DNA from: an uncultured Clostridia bacterium
Lineage (GTDB): Bacteria; Bacillota; Clostridia; Christensenellales; Borkfalkiaceae
Direction: 5' to 3'
DNA length: 18,780 nt
Assembly (NCBI GenBank): GCA_947174955.1
Contig: CAMWKX010000006.1
Span: 1 to 18,780, forward strand
A program made the translations under genes and the position numbers. Shown in pieces: positions 6,798-14,303 of the stretch. The notes beneath the pieces are model-generated. The model ran no database searches and had not been told where the DNA came from. It saw nothing but the letters and a program-made list of their open reading frames with translations. Within the stretch, counting starts at the first letter, position 1. Each line of letters opens with the position of its first letter.

Positions 6798-8297
6798 TTA
6801 ATCTCTGTCAGAATCTTTAATTAATTTTTTCAATTCCGCCATTGCATTTCTGCCGGGAAGCTTGGTAAGGCGGAAGCGCCAGTTACCCACCGAAGTCGAG
6901 GGCACGTTCATACGCGCCGCATTGTCTAAGCACAGAATATCCTGTACGGGCAATACGGTTAAGTACGATTTTGCAAACGCCGCGCTGCGGCACAGCGCCT
7001 TTGCCGCGTCCGTCCTGTCGACTATCGGCGCATACGCGTCCTGCTCTTTCAGGCTCTTTCTCAGCTGCTTTTTAAAATCCTTGAACTGCTCGTCGGTCAT
7101 TCTCTCCAAAAAACCGAGAGCCGTATCGTTGTCGTGCGTGCCCGTGTAGGTCACGGAATTTTCAACCATATTCGCGGGCAGGTAAGCGTTGTCCTCGCTG
7201 CCGTCGAAGGCGAACATCAAAACGTTCATACCGGGGAACTTGCAGGTATCGCGGAGTATGGTCACGCCGTCGTCCAAAATGCCCAAATCCTCGGCGATAA
7301 TATCCGTCTTGCCCAGCCGCTTTTCAACCTCTTTGAAGAACGCTCTGCCGGGCCCGTCCTCCCACTCGCCCACCGTCGCGTTGTGCGCGCTTGCGGGGAT
7401 TGCGTAATATCTGTCGAAGCCGCGGAAATGATCTATGCGGATTACGTCGTACATCTCCTTAGCCTTGGCAATGCGGTCAATCCACCAGTCGTAGTTTTCC
7501 GCGCGCATCGCGTTCCAGTTATATAAGGGGTTGCCCCACAGCTGACCGTGCTTGGAAAAATAGTCAGGCGGGACGCCTGCGACCTTGACGGGCTTCAAGT
7601 CCTCGTCGAGCTGGAAAAGCTCGCTGCGCGCCCAGATGTCCGAAGAATCGTACGCGACGTACAGCGGGATATCGCCGATAATCTTTATGCCGTTTTCGTT
7701 TGCGTAAGCCTTGAGCTTTTGCCACTGCAGCTTGAACTGATACTGCACGAACAGCCAGAAGCAGTACTCCGAACGGTATACCGCGTTTCTGAACTCATAG
7801 ACCGCAAGGTGTTCTTTATACTTGTACGCGTCGGGGAAGTGATTGAACGTGCCGCCGTAGCGCGCTTTGAGCGACATAAACAGCGCGTAGTCCTCAAACT
7901 CGCCGCTCTCGATAAACTCGACGAACTTCTCGCCGCGTATGTTAAATCGGGCATATGCCCGCCTCAACAGCGCGTAACGCTTTTCGTAAAGCTCGGAATA
8001 ATCGACGTCGCCCTCGGGCATTTTCGCGCTTTCGAGCTCCTCGTCGTCCAAAAGCCCCTGTGCTTTCAGCGACTCGATATCGATGAAATAGGGGTTGCCC
8101 GATGTGCAGCAAACCGACTGGTAGGGCGAATCACCGTACCCCGTCTGTTGCAAAGGCAAAATCTGCCAGTATTTTACGTGCGCCTTTTTCAAAAGGTCGA
8201 CGAACTCGTACGCTTCCTTACCGAGCGAGCCTATACCGTACTCGTTGGGAAGCGATGATATGTGGCACAGAACGCCTAAACCCCTTTCCTTTTTCAT
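6798..8297 (-). CDS. malQ: 4-alpha-glucanotransferase (amylomaltase, GH77)
   Basis: MalQ transfers alpha-1,4-glucan segments between maltodextrins, releasing glucose; it acts in maltodextrin and glycogen metabolism in the cytoplasm. The 499 residues match the short bacterial/plant-like amylomaltase length. The N-terminus has RGLGVLCHISSLP and GIGSLG (6-25), and QILPLQQTGYGDSPYQ (45-60) of the donor site. The catalytic trio of GH77 is visible: RIDHFRG (D289, nucleophile), IAEDLG (E336, acid/base) and THDND (D389). An SD AAAGAGG (8314-8308) lies 10 nt before the ATG. It follows ZnR-2 by 34 nt on the same strand, so it may be its operon partner. No glycogen or maltose transport genes are nearby. 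Confidence 0.97.
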   Translation of the reverse strand: MKKERGLGVLCHISSLPNEYGIGSLGKEAYEFVDLLKKAHVKYWQILPLQQTGYGDSPYQSVCCTSGNPYFIDIESLKAQGLLDDEELESAKMPEGDVDYSELYEKRYALLRRAYARFNIRGEKFVEFIESGEFEDYALFMSLKARYGGTFNHFPDAYKYKEHLAVYEFRNAVYRSEYCFWLFVQYQFKLQWQKLKAYANENGIKIIGDIPLYVAYDSSDIWARSELFQLDEDLKPVKVAGVPPDYFSKHGQLWGNPLYNWNAMRAENYDWWIDRIAKAKEMYDVIRIDHFRGFDRYYAIPASAHNATVGEWEDGPGRAFFKEVEKRLGKTDIIAEDLGILDDGVTILRDTCKFPGMNVLMFAFDGSEDNAYLPANMVENSVTYTGTHDNDTALGFLERMTDEQFKDFKKQLRKSLKEQDAYAPIVDRTDAAKALCRSAAFAKSYLTVLPVQDILCLDNAARMNVPSTSVGNWRFRLTKLPGRNAMAELKKLIKDSDRD

Positions 8298-8331
8298 AAT
8301 GTTTAAACCTCTTTAATTTTACGCGTAGAAA

Positions 8332-9066
8332 CTATTTTTTATTAAAAGTGCCTGTTCTCGTACCCTTGTCGGCAGGCTTTATTCTTTTGCTGTACAATCT
8401 GCCCATATTGAAAGTTGTGCAGATGCCGACGGAGCTGTTGCCTGCAGAACCGGAATCGTACGATTCGAAGTGTCCGCTGAAAGCCTCCCATTGGCAGTGG
8501 GGACAATAGCAACGCCTTGCGTCGGGGAAAGTATGTACTTCGCTGACAATCTGATAAGCCTGTTCGACTTCGGGGCTGTAATTTCTCGAAACGTACACTC
8601 CCTCGATATTCTTTTTGACTAATACCGGAGTCGTAAACGTATAATTGCAACTCTTGTCCAAATGCGTACCGCACACGGGGCAATCGGTTATCTCGTCATT
8701 GCCGTATCTGTCGAATACCTGACCTATCTCGTTGACCTGTTCCTGCGTGCACCAGATTTCGCCCTTACTTTCGGCGTCCCGCATTTCCTCTTCGTTTGCC
8801 GCCTTGTAAAAGCCTTTGCCGCCCCTCAGAGCCACCCACGCGATCACGGCAACGCCTATCAATACGAAAGCAATAATGTAAACGAACCGCGCGTTTTTAC
8901 TCAGGTGCGTGTACTGATTGGTTGCTATAAGTATGAACGTGATGACTGTGATTACTATGGCAATAATGCCCGAAGCGCGCGCGGCTTTCAACCTCCGCAC
9001 GCTCCTTTGAGCAGCTTTTTCGGGATCGTATTGTCCGTTCCCTTTCTCCAATCCGTTATTATCCAT
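8332..9066 (-). CDS. Two-TM zinc-ribbon-like membrane protein of unknown function (ZnR-2)
   Basis: This is the paralogue of the protein at 3551-4330. The 244 residues have a basic N-terminus with RSVRRLKAAR (21-30), two membrane helices (about 31-50 and 61-80), and the same cysteine domain: C106 in IWCTQEQ, CPVC (129-132), C140 in CNY, and CYCPHCQW (C186, C188, C191). The shared core also includes EGVYVSR (155-161) and EVEQAYQIVSEVHTFP (166-181). The C-terminal tail differs, with Gly/Ser-rich sequence and MGRLYSK. The ATG at 9066 has an SD AAAGGG (9080-9075) with an 8-nt spacer. It lies 34 nt after dapL and 34 nt before malQ, with no clear terminator on either side, so co-transcription from pyrG-dapL is likely. 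Function unknown; zinc binding is inferred from the CPxC pairs. Confidence 0.85.
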   Translation of the reverse strand: MDNNGLEKGNGQYDPEKAAQRSVRRLKAARASGIIAIVITVITFILIATNQYTHLSKNARFVYIIAFVLIGVAVIAWVALRGGKGFYKAANEEEMRDAESKGEIWCTQEQVNEIGQVFDRYGNDEITDCPVCGTHLDKSCNYTFTTPVLVKKNIEGVYVSRNYSPEVEQAYQIVSEVHTFPDARRCYCPHCQWEAFSGHFESYDSGSAGNSSVGICTTFNMGRLYSKRIKPADKGTRTGTFNKK

Positions 9067-9100
9067 TCTATCAACCCTTTCCCCCGTCGGGCGTTAATAT

Positions 9101-10282
9101 TTATCCGAGAATTTTCTTAATTCTCTCTGTTGCCTCTTTCGTCGTTTCTTCGCTTGCAAATGCCGTCAGGCGGAAGAACCCTTCGCCGTTTTTGCCGAAG
9201 CCCGCACCCGGCGTGCCGACAACCTGCGCGTTGCTTAAAAGGAAATCGAAGAACTCCCAGCTACCCATACCGTTAGGGCATTTCAGCCAGATATAGGGAG
9301 AATTCTTTCCGCCCGTGTACCAGATGCCCAGTTCGTCCATACACTTGGCGATGACCGCCGCGTTGCGCTGATAAACCGCTAAATTTGCCTTTATCTGCGC
9401 CATACCCTCGGGTGTAAACACCGCCGCCGCGCCCTTCTGAATTATATAAGGTACGCCGTTGAACTTGGTTGCCTGTCTTCTGAACCACAGCTTGTTGGCG
9501 GACATACCGTCCTTTTTGAGGGCGTGCGGGATAACCGTGTATCCGCAACGCGTGCCTGTAAAGCCTGCGATTTTCGAGAACGAACAGAACTCGATAGCGC
9601 AACTCTTTGCGCCCTCGACCTGGTATATGGAGCGGGCAAGTCCGCCTTCGGTTATAAAGCTTTCGTAAGCCGCGTCGTACAAGATTACGGCGCCCTTTTC
9701 AAGCGCGTATTTAACCCACTCTTCGAGCTGTCCTACGGTGTACGCCGCGCCCGTGGGATTGTTGGGCGAGCATATGTAAATTACGTCCGCGTCCACCTTA
9801 TAGTCGGGCATAGGCAGAAAGCCGTTAGCCTCGTTAGCGTTTGCGTAAACTATCTTGCGCCCCGCCATAACGTTGGTATCGACGTACACGGGGTACACGG
9901 GGTCGGGCACCAAAATAGTGTTTTCCCTGGCGAATATGTCGAGGATATTTCCAAGATCGCTCTTTGCGCCGTCGGAAACGAATATCTCGTCCGCGCCCAC
10001 TTCCACGCCGAAAGACTTGTAGTAATCTTTAATGCCGTCCCTTAAAAAGCCGTAGCCCTCGTAAGGACCGTAACCCTTGAAAGTTTCCTTTACCGCCATT
10101 TCGTCGACGGCCTCGTGAAGCGCTTTAATGACAGCGGGCGCAAGCGGCAGCGTTACGTCGCCTATGCCCAGCCTGAGTATTTTTTTGTCGGGATTAGCCG
10201 CAGAATATTTCGCCGTTCTGTCTGCAACCTCGGCAAACAGATAACTTTCGGCTATGTTCTTGAAATTGGAATTATAATTCAT
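9101..10282 (-). CDS. dapL: LL-diaminopimelate aminotransferase
   Basis: DapL converts tetrahydrodipicolinate directly to LL-diaminopimelate with glutamate as amino donor, bypassing the succinylase or acetylase steps. The 393 residues show class I PLP aminotransferase features: the substrate-specific N-terminus LRLGIGDVTLPL (36-47), CSPNNPTG (171-178, N175), YDAAYESF (202-209), the PLP lysine in SFSKIAGFTGTR (K237), and R245. The RLGIGDVTLPL and KGYGPYEGYG stretches distinguish DapL from generic aspartate aminotransferases. The ATG lies 2 nt after the pyrG stop and its SD AAGG (10295-10292) is inside the last pyrG codons, so translation is probably coupled. dapF, which uses the DapL product, lies just upstream of pyrG, so the two pathway genes bracket CTP synthase. 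Confidence 0.95.
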   Translation of the reverse strand: MNYNSNFKNIAESYLFAEVADRTAKYSAANPDKKILRLGIGDVTLPLAPAVIKALHEAVDEMAVKETFKGYGPYEGYGFLRDGIKDYYKSFGVEVGADEIFVSDGAKSDLGNILDIFARENTILVPDPVYPVYVDTNVMAGRKIVYANANEANGFLPMPDYKVDADVIYICSPNNPTGAAYTVGQLEEWVKYALEKGAVILYDAAYESFITEGGLARSIYQVEGAKSCAIEFCSFSKIAGFTGTRCGYTVIPHALKKDGMSANKLWFRRQATKFNGVPYIIQKGAAAVFTPEGMAQIKANLAVYQRNAAVIAKCMDELGIWYTGGKNSPYIWLKCPNGMGSWEFFDFLLSNAQVVGTPGAGFGKNGEGFFRLTAFASEETTKEATERIKKILG

Positions 10283-10284
10283 TT

Positions 10285-11886
10285 TTACTTACCTTGACTG
10301 TATTTGACGGAAGCCTTTATAAACTCCCTGAAAATGGGGTGCGCCGACTGCGGACGCGACTTGAACTCGGGGTGGAACTGTACGCCGATATAGAAGTCGA
10401 GCGAGGGGATTTCCACCGCCTCGACGAGCGAACCGTCGGGCGAGGTGCCTGCAATGACCATACCCGCCTTCTGGATTTCATCGCGGTACTCGTTGTTGAA
10501 TTCGTATCTGTGGCGGTGGCGCTCGGAAATTTCGTCCGCGCCGTAGCTTTCCTTCATTATGCTGCCAAGCACTTTGCAGGGGTACGCGCCCAGACGCATT
10601 GTGCCGCCCATCTTTACGCCGTGCTGGTCGGGCATCAGGTCGATTACGGGGTGCTTCGAATCGGGATTGAACTCGGACGAATGCGCGTCCTTGTATCCTA
10701 AAACGTTGCGCGCGTACTCGATGACCGCCGTCTGCATTCCGAGGCATATGCCGAAATAGGGCACGTTGTGTGTGCGCGCATACTCTGAGCAAACGAGCAT
10801 ACCCTCAACTCCGCGCACGCCGAAGCCGCCCGGCACGATTATGCCGTCCACGCCGCCCAGCCTTTCGTCGGCGTTTTCCTTGGTAAGAGTTTCGGTGTCA
10901 ACCCAGTCGATTTCCACCTTTGCATAGTTTTCGTAACCCGCGTGCGCCAACGCCTCGGCAACCGAAAGATACGCGTCGTGCAGCTGAACGTACTTGCCGC
11001 ACAGCGCGATTTTGACAACCTTGTCGCGGCCGTCCACACGCTGTAACATCTTGTTCCACTCGGTTAAGTCGATTACGCGCGGGTCAAGCTTTAAGCGCTT
11101 GCACACGATTTCGGAGAAGTTGCTCTTTTCAAGCATTATGGGGCACTGATAGAGCACGGGCATCGTCATATTTTCGATACAGCACTCGGGCTCCACGTTG
11201 CAGAACATTGCGATTTTGTCACGCACGTCCTTGGGCATAGGCGCGTCTACGCGCGGAATTATGATGTCGGGGTTGATACCCATACCCTGCAACTCCTTTA
11301 CGGAATGCTGGGTGGGTTTGGACTTGAACTCCTCCGAACCCGAAATATAGGGCACGAGCGTTACGTGTATAAAGCAGCAGTTGTCCCTGCCGACCTCGCG
11401 GGCAACCTGACGGATTGCCTCGATGAACGGCTGGCTCTCGATATCGCCTATCGTGCCGCCGATTTCGGTGATAACGACGTCCGCGGCAGTCGTCTTGCCC
11501 ACGTTGTAGATAAACGACTTGATTTCGTTGGTGATGTGCGGAATAATCTGAACGGTCTGACCGAGGTACTCGCCGTTGCGCTCCTTGTTGAGAACGTTCC
11601 AGTATACCTTACCCGTGGTGAGGTTGGAATACTTGTTTAAATTTTCGTCTATGAACCTCTCGTAGTGACCGAGGTCGAGGTCGGTTTCCGCGCCGTCGTC
11701 GGTGACGAAAACTTCGCCGTGCTGATAGGGGCTCATAGTGCCGGGGTCGATATTTATATAGGGGTCGAGCTTCTGCGACGCAACCTTATAGCCTCTGCAC
11801 TTTAAAAGTCTGCCGAGAGACGCCGCGGTAATGCCTTTACCCAAGCCTGAAACAACGCCGCCCGTAACGAAAATATACTTTGTCAT
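10285..11886 (-). CDS. pyrG: CTP synthase (glutamine-hydrolysing)
   Basis: PyrG aminates UTP to CTP with ATP and glutamine. From the ATG at 11886 the protein is 533 residues, the family norm, and begins MTKYIFVTGGVVSGLGKG with the ATP-binding P-loop. The open frame extends 21 codons further upstream but that stretch holds the promoter and leader. The synthetase domain (about 1-270) has the YINIDPGTMSP and GGTIGDIES motifs. The class I glutaminase domain (about 295-533) has the oxyanion/nucleophile motif FGICLGMQ (C381) and QFHPEF with the catalytic His-Glu. SD AGAGG (11901-11897) lies 10 nt before the start. No GGG run is seen at the predicted transcript 5' end, so the reiterative-initiation control known for Bacillus pyrG is not suggested here. 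Confidence 0.98.
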   Translation of the reverse strand: MTKYIFVTGGVVSGLGKGITAASLGRLLKCRGYKVASQKLDPYINIDPGTMSPYQHGEVFVTDDGAETDLDLGHYERFIDENLNKYSNLTTGKVYWNVLNKERNGEYLGQTVQIIPHITNEIKSFIYNVGKTTAADVVITEIGGTIGDIESQPFIEAIRQVAREVGRDNCCFIHVTLVPYISGSEEFKSKPTQHSVKELQGMGINPDIIIPRVDAPMPKDVRDKIAMFCNVEPECCIENMTMPVLYQCPIMLEKSNFSEIVCKRLKLDPRVIDLTEWNKMLQRVDGRDKVVKIALCGKYVQLHDAYLSVAEALAHAGYENYAKVEIDWVDTETLTKENADERLGGVDGIIVPGGFGVRGVEGMLVCSEYARTHNVPYFGICLGMQTAVIEYARNVLGYKDAHSSEFNPDSKHPVIDLMPDQHGVKMGGTMRLGAYPCKVLGSIMKESYGADEISERHRHRYEFNNEYRDEIQKAGMVIAGTSPDGSLVEAVEIPSLDFYIGVQFHPEFKSRPQSAHPIFREFIKASVKYSQGK

Positions 11887-11920
11887 AACTAAGTTTCCTC
11901 TTATTCGTACAATATAAATC

Positions 11921-11949
11921 ATTGTAACATAAAAGCGGCGGAATTGCAA
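11921..11949 (-). promoter_or_regulatory. pyrG promoter, overlapping the dapF terminator
   Basis: Minus strand TTGCAA (11949-11944), 17-nt spacer, extended -10 TGT-TACAAT (TACAAT at 11926-11921). The predicted start is near 11914, leaving a leader of about 28 nt. The -35 lies inside the loop of the hairpin at 11933-11962. Confidence 0.75.
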
Positions 11950-11962
11950 TATTTCGCCGCTT
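11933..11962 (-). terminator. Terminator of dapF
   Basis: On the minus strand an 8-bp stem AAGCGGCG/CGCCGCTT (11962-11955 with 11940-11933) closes a 14-nt A/T-rich loop and is followed by TTATG. The T run is short. It sits 26 nt after the dapF stop. Confidence 0.65.
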
Positions 11963-11963
11963 G

Positions 11964-11981
11964 AAAATTTATATAAATTTT
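11964..11981. repeat. Perfect 18-bp A/T palindrome
   Basis: AAAATTTATATAAATTTT reads the same on both strands and lies between the dapF stop and its terminator. It could be a protein-binding site or part of an extended terminator stem; nothing in the sequence decides. Confidence 0.6.
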
Positions 11982-11988
11982 TGCCTCT

Positions 11989-12831
11989 TTAAATTTCCAC
12001 TTCGCCCGTGAAAGCAAGCGTTGCTCCGCCTTCCATATACACGGTGTCGTCGGTATACGTTATGATAAGATCGCCGCCGCGAAGGTGAACGGTTATAGCC
12101 GTGTTTTTATCCGCAAAGCCGTTCAGAACCGAAGCGACCGCAACCGCGCACGCACCCGTGCCGCAAGCCCACGTTTCGCCGCTGCCCCGCTCCCACACGC
12201 GCATCGTCAATTCATTTTTGCCGTCCACGCGCACAAACTCGGTGTTAATTCTTTCGGGGAAAAGCGAATTGTTTTCGAACAGAGGTCCCACCTTTTCCAA
12301 ATCGATTTTATACGGATCGTCCACGTAAGTCACGCAGTGCGGATTGCCCATAGATACGAGCGTGATTTTATACTCTTTGCCGCACACCGTCAGGGGATAG
12401 CCGACGATTTTTTCACCGACAAGCGTCGAGGGTATTTTATCCGCCTCTAATATCGCCGCGCCCATATCGACTTTCGCCGAAATTACCTTACCCGAATTAT
12501 CGCACTTGAAATCGAGAGTTTTTATGCCCGAAAGCGTTTCGATGCGGCATATATGGCTACTTACGTACCCCAAATCGTGCGCAAGCTTACCCACGCAGCG
12601 TATGCCGTTGCCGCACATTTTGCCCTCGGAACCGTCCGCGTTGAACATACGCATTCTGCAATCGGCAACCTCGGACGGGCACAGCAGAATTATGCCGTCG
12701 CCGCCGATTGAAAAGTGTCTGTCCGACAATCTGATTGCCAGCTCTTCAACCTTTTCTAGCGGCTCTTTCATACAGTCGAAATAAATGTAATCGTTGCCTA
12801 TTCCGTGCAACTTGTAAAACTTTCTTAACAT
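11989..12831 (-). CDS. dapF: Diaminopimelate epimerase
   Basis: DapF converts LL- to meso-diaminopimelate, the last step before lysine and a building block of Gram-positive peptidoglycan of the DAP type. The 280 residues match the family (about 275). The N-terminus KFYKLHGIGNDYIYFD (4-19) and the two catalytic cysteines in MCGNGIRC (C73) and ACGTGACA (C223) are intact, as is NADGSEGKMCGNG. The first ATG at 12831 gives the expected N-terminus. It has only a poor SD (AGG within AGGCGT) and lies 6 nt after a -10 box, suggesting a leaderless message. It is divergent from the ECF sigma factor gene and precedes pyrG on the same strand, separated by a terminator and the pyrG promoter. Confidence 0.97.
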   Translation of the reverse strand: MLRKFYKLHGIGNDYIYFDCMKEPLEKVEELAIRLSDRHFSIGGDGIILLCPSEVADCRMRMFNADGSEGKMCGNGIRCVGKLAHDLGYVSSHICRIETLSGIKTLDFKCDNSGKVISAKVDMGAAILEADKIPSTLVGEKIVGYPLTVCGKEYKITLVSMGNPHCVTYVDDPYKIDLEKVGPLFENNSLFPERINTEFVRVDGKNELTMRVWERGSGETWACGTGACAVAVASVLNGFADKNTAITVHLRGGDLIITYTDDTVYMEGGATLAFTGEVEI

Positions 12832-12837
12832 ACGCCT

Positions 12838-12867
12838 ATTGTATCACACGCACCCCGTGCAAGGCAA
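12838..12867 (-). promoter_or_regulatory. dapF promoter with extended -10, 6 nt before the ATG
   Basis: Minus strand TGA-TACAAT (TACAAT at 12843-12838) has the TGn extension. A possible -35 TTGCCT (12867-12862) is 18 nt upstream. Only AGGCGT separates the -10 from the ATG, so +1 should fall on or beside the A of the start codon. Confidence 0.6.
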
Positions 12868-12892
12868 GAAAAATGCGGTCTTAAAAAAATTG

Positions 12893-12921
12893 TTGACAAA
12901 TTCGAAAAACTGTTACACAAT
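12893..12921 (+). promoter_or_regulatory. Candidate promoter of the ECF sigma factor gene
   Basis: TTGACA (12893-12898), 17-nt spacer, CACAAT (12916-12921): perfect -35 and a 4/6 -10, a normal sigma-A arrangement. I see no obvious second, ECF-type promoter that would show autoregulation. Confidence 0.5.
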
Positions 12922-12947
12922 GAAAAAAATACGCAAGGAGAGTTAAG

Positions 12948-13496
12948 GTGACCGACGGCGACAAGCAAAAACTGAATAATCTGATTTGCTCCGTCGCAAG
13001 AGGTTACGCCGACTGCCTTGACGGAATTTGTTCGATTGCGGGCAACAGAATGTACGCAGCCGCATACGCGATAGTGGGCGACAGAGCAAACGCCGAGGAC
13101 GTCGTTTCCGACAGCTTTGTCAAGATTGCGCGGTTTGCAAAGCGATACGACGCTACGGGCGACCCGCTGGGCTGGATATTGAAAATCGTGCGCAATACCG
13201 CCCTCGACTTTCTGCGAAAACGCAAGCGACGGGCGGAAGCCAGCACTGAGGAGTTCTTCTCCCTCACCGACGACAGCTACTCCCCCGAAAAACGCGAAAC
13301 GGCAATCGTATTGGAGCAGGCGCTCAAAAAGCTTGACGACGGCGAACGGCGGGTAATCTATTACAAGTATTACCTCGAAATGACTGTGCGCGAGATAGCT
13401 TCGGCGGCTCGCCTCTCCCGCTCCTCCGCCCAACGGCTCATTCAGCGCGCGGAGGAAAATCTGAAAAAATTGCTGAAAGGCGAAACAAACGACTGA
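12948..13496 (+). CDS. ECF-type (sigma-70 family) RNA polymerase sigma factor
   Basis: The 182-residue product has region 2 (about 30-90: AYAIVGDRANAEDVVSDSF with the DAED-like core, then WILKIVRNTALDFLRKRKRR), an acidic linker (95-110), and region 4 with a helix-turn-helix (about 120-175: LEMTVREIASAARLSRSSA). This is the two-domain layout of extracytoplasmic-function sigma factors. The GTG start at 12948 is supported by a strong SD AAGGAGAG (12935-12942) with proper spacing. 25 nt downstream is a one-TM protein in the place where anti-sigma factors usually sit, and then a vWA lipoprotein. The signal it responds to is unknown. The region 2 core is somewhat divergent, so the exact ECF group cannot be assigned by eye. 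Confidence 0.9.
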   Translation: MTDGDKQKLNNLICSVARGYADCLDGICSIAGNRMYAAAYAIVGDRANAEDVVSDSFVKIARFAKRYDATGDPLGWILKIVRNTALDFLRKRKRRAEASTEEFFSLTDDSYSPEKRETAIVLEQALKKLDDGERRVIYYKYYLEMTVREIASAARLSRSSAQRLIQRAEENLKKLLKGETND

Positions 13497-13521
13497 TTAA
13501 AAACGTTTTAGAAGTGAAAGA

Positions 13522-14226
13522 ATGAAAAAAGATTTCGAACTGGAAAAGGTATTCGACGAGTATTTAGAGGGAACTACACCCCCCTCCGAGCGAGTAACCG
13601 AAGCCGCGAAAAACTCAATAAAAAATAAAAAGACGGTGTTCACCGCACTTAAAGGCGCTCTTATTGCGATAGCGAGTGTCATTTCGGCGTGCGGCACGGC
13701 GCTTGCAATGTATTTCACTCCCACGGCAATAGGCGGACTTATCGACTCGGGCGGAAGCGGCGGCTCTTCGGGAGCGGTGCAGGAAATCAATTATTACGAC
13801 CAGTCGAACCTTTCGTCAAGCTCGCTGGATATCTATTCAAGCGGCACGCCCGAGGGCATCGACTTTATGAAGAATGTCTACCTTGCCTCCAACTGCTCGG
13901 TAAACTCCGTAGACGCGTATTACAACGGTGAAACTATCGCCTACGTAAAGGCCGAAATTACGGCGAGCGTAAACTCCTGCAGACACGAAACGGTTATATA
14001 CGCCGAGTATGCGGCCGAGAACACCGCGTGCGAGCTGTTCAGAGAATATTACGACGGCTATACGGGATATTACAAAGGTCACGTTTTCCTCTACCTCGAT
14101 ACCGAGGACAACGGCGAGTACGTAAAGAAAATGGTCGTCGAAAAGAACGGCGTCAGTTACTACGTCTGCGTGACTAGCTCCGACGTCTACGCTTACCGCA
14201 CGTGGCTCGATTTGATTTTAAAGTAA
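13522..14226 (+). CDS. Single-pass membrane protein, probable anti-sigma factor or sigma partner
   Basis: No named family recognised. The 234 residues have a short charged cytoplasmic segment (1-40, FELEKVFDEYLEGTTPPSE), one membrane helix (about 43-66), a Gly/Ser-rich linker (72-84), and a Tyr-rich extracytoplasmic domain with four cysteines (in SNCSV, NSCRHE, TACELF, YYVCVT) that could form two disulphides. The topology and position directly after an ECF sigma gene fit an anti-sigma factor. However, the cytoplasmic part lacks the HxxxCxxC zinc motif and is very short, so this is inference. ATG 13522 follows a weak purine-rich SD (GAAGTGAAAG, 13511-13520). Codon use resembles the neighbours. 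Confidence 0.8.
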   Translation: MKKDFELEKVFDEYLEGTTPPSERVTEAAKNSIKNKKTVFTALKGALIAIASVISACGTALAMYFTPTAIGGLIDSGGSGGSSGAVQEINYYDQSNLSSSSLDIYSSGTPEGIDFMKNVYLASNCSVNSVDAYYNGETIAYVKAEITASVNSCRHETVIYAEYAAENTACELFREYYDGYTGYYKGHVFLYLDTEDNGEYVKKMVVEKNGVSYYVCVTSSDVYAYRTWLDLILK

Positions 14227-14303
14227 ATTTTTTGGAAAATAAGCGGGACAAACGTCATTTTGCCGTCGTTATAGTAGTGTAAAAACCCGAAAGGAGAACG
14301 GTT

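Noticed and set aside
7548..8258. 236-codon open frame antisense to malQ
   Set aside because: It lies fully opposite a clear GH77 gene, resembles no protein, and is explained by GC-biased codon use. The same applies to the long antisense frames over dapF's neighbour sigma gene (12825-13433) and dnaA (925-1341).
11887..11949. 21-codon N-terminal extension of PyrG
   Set aside because: The family starts at MTKYIFVTGG; the extension overlaps the pyrG promoter and leader, and an SD serves the ATG at 11886.
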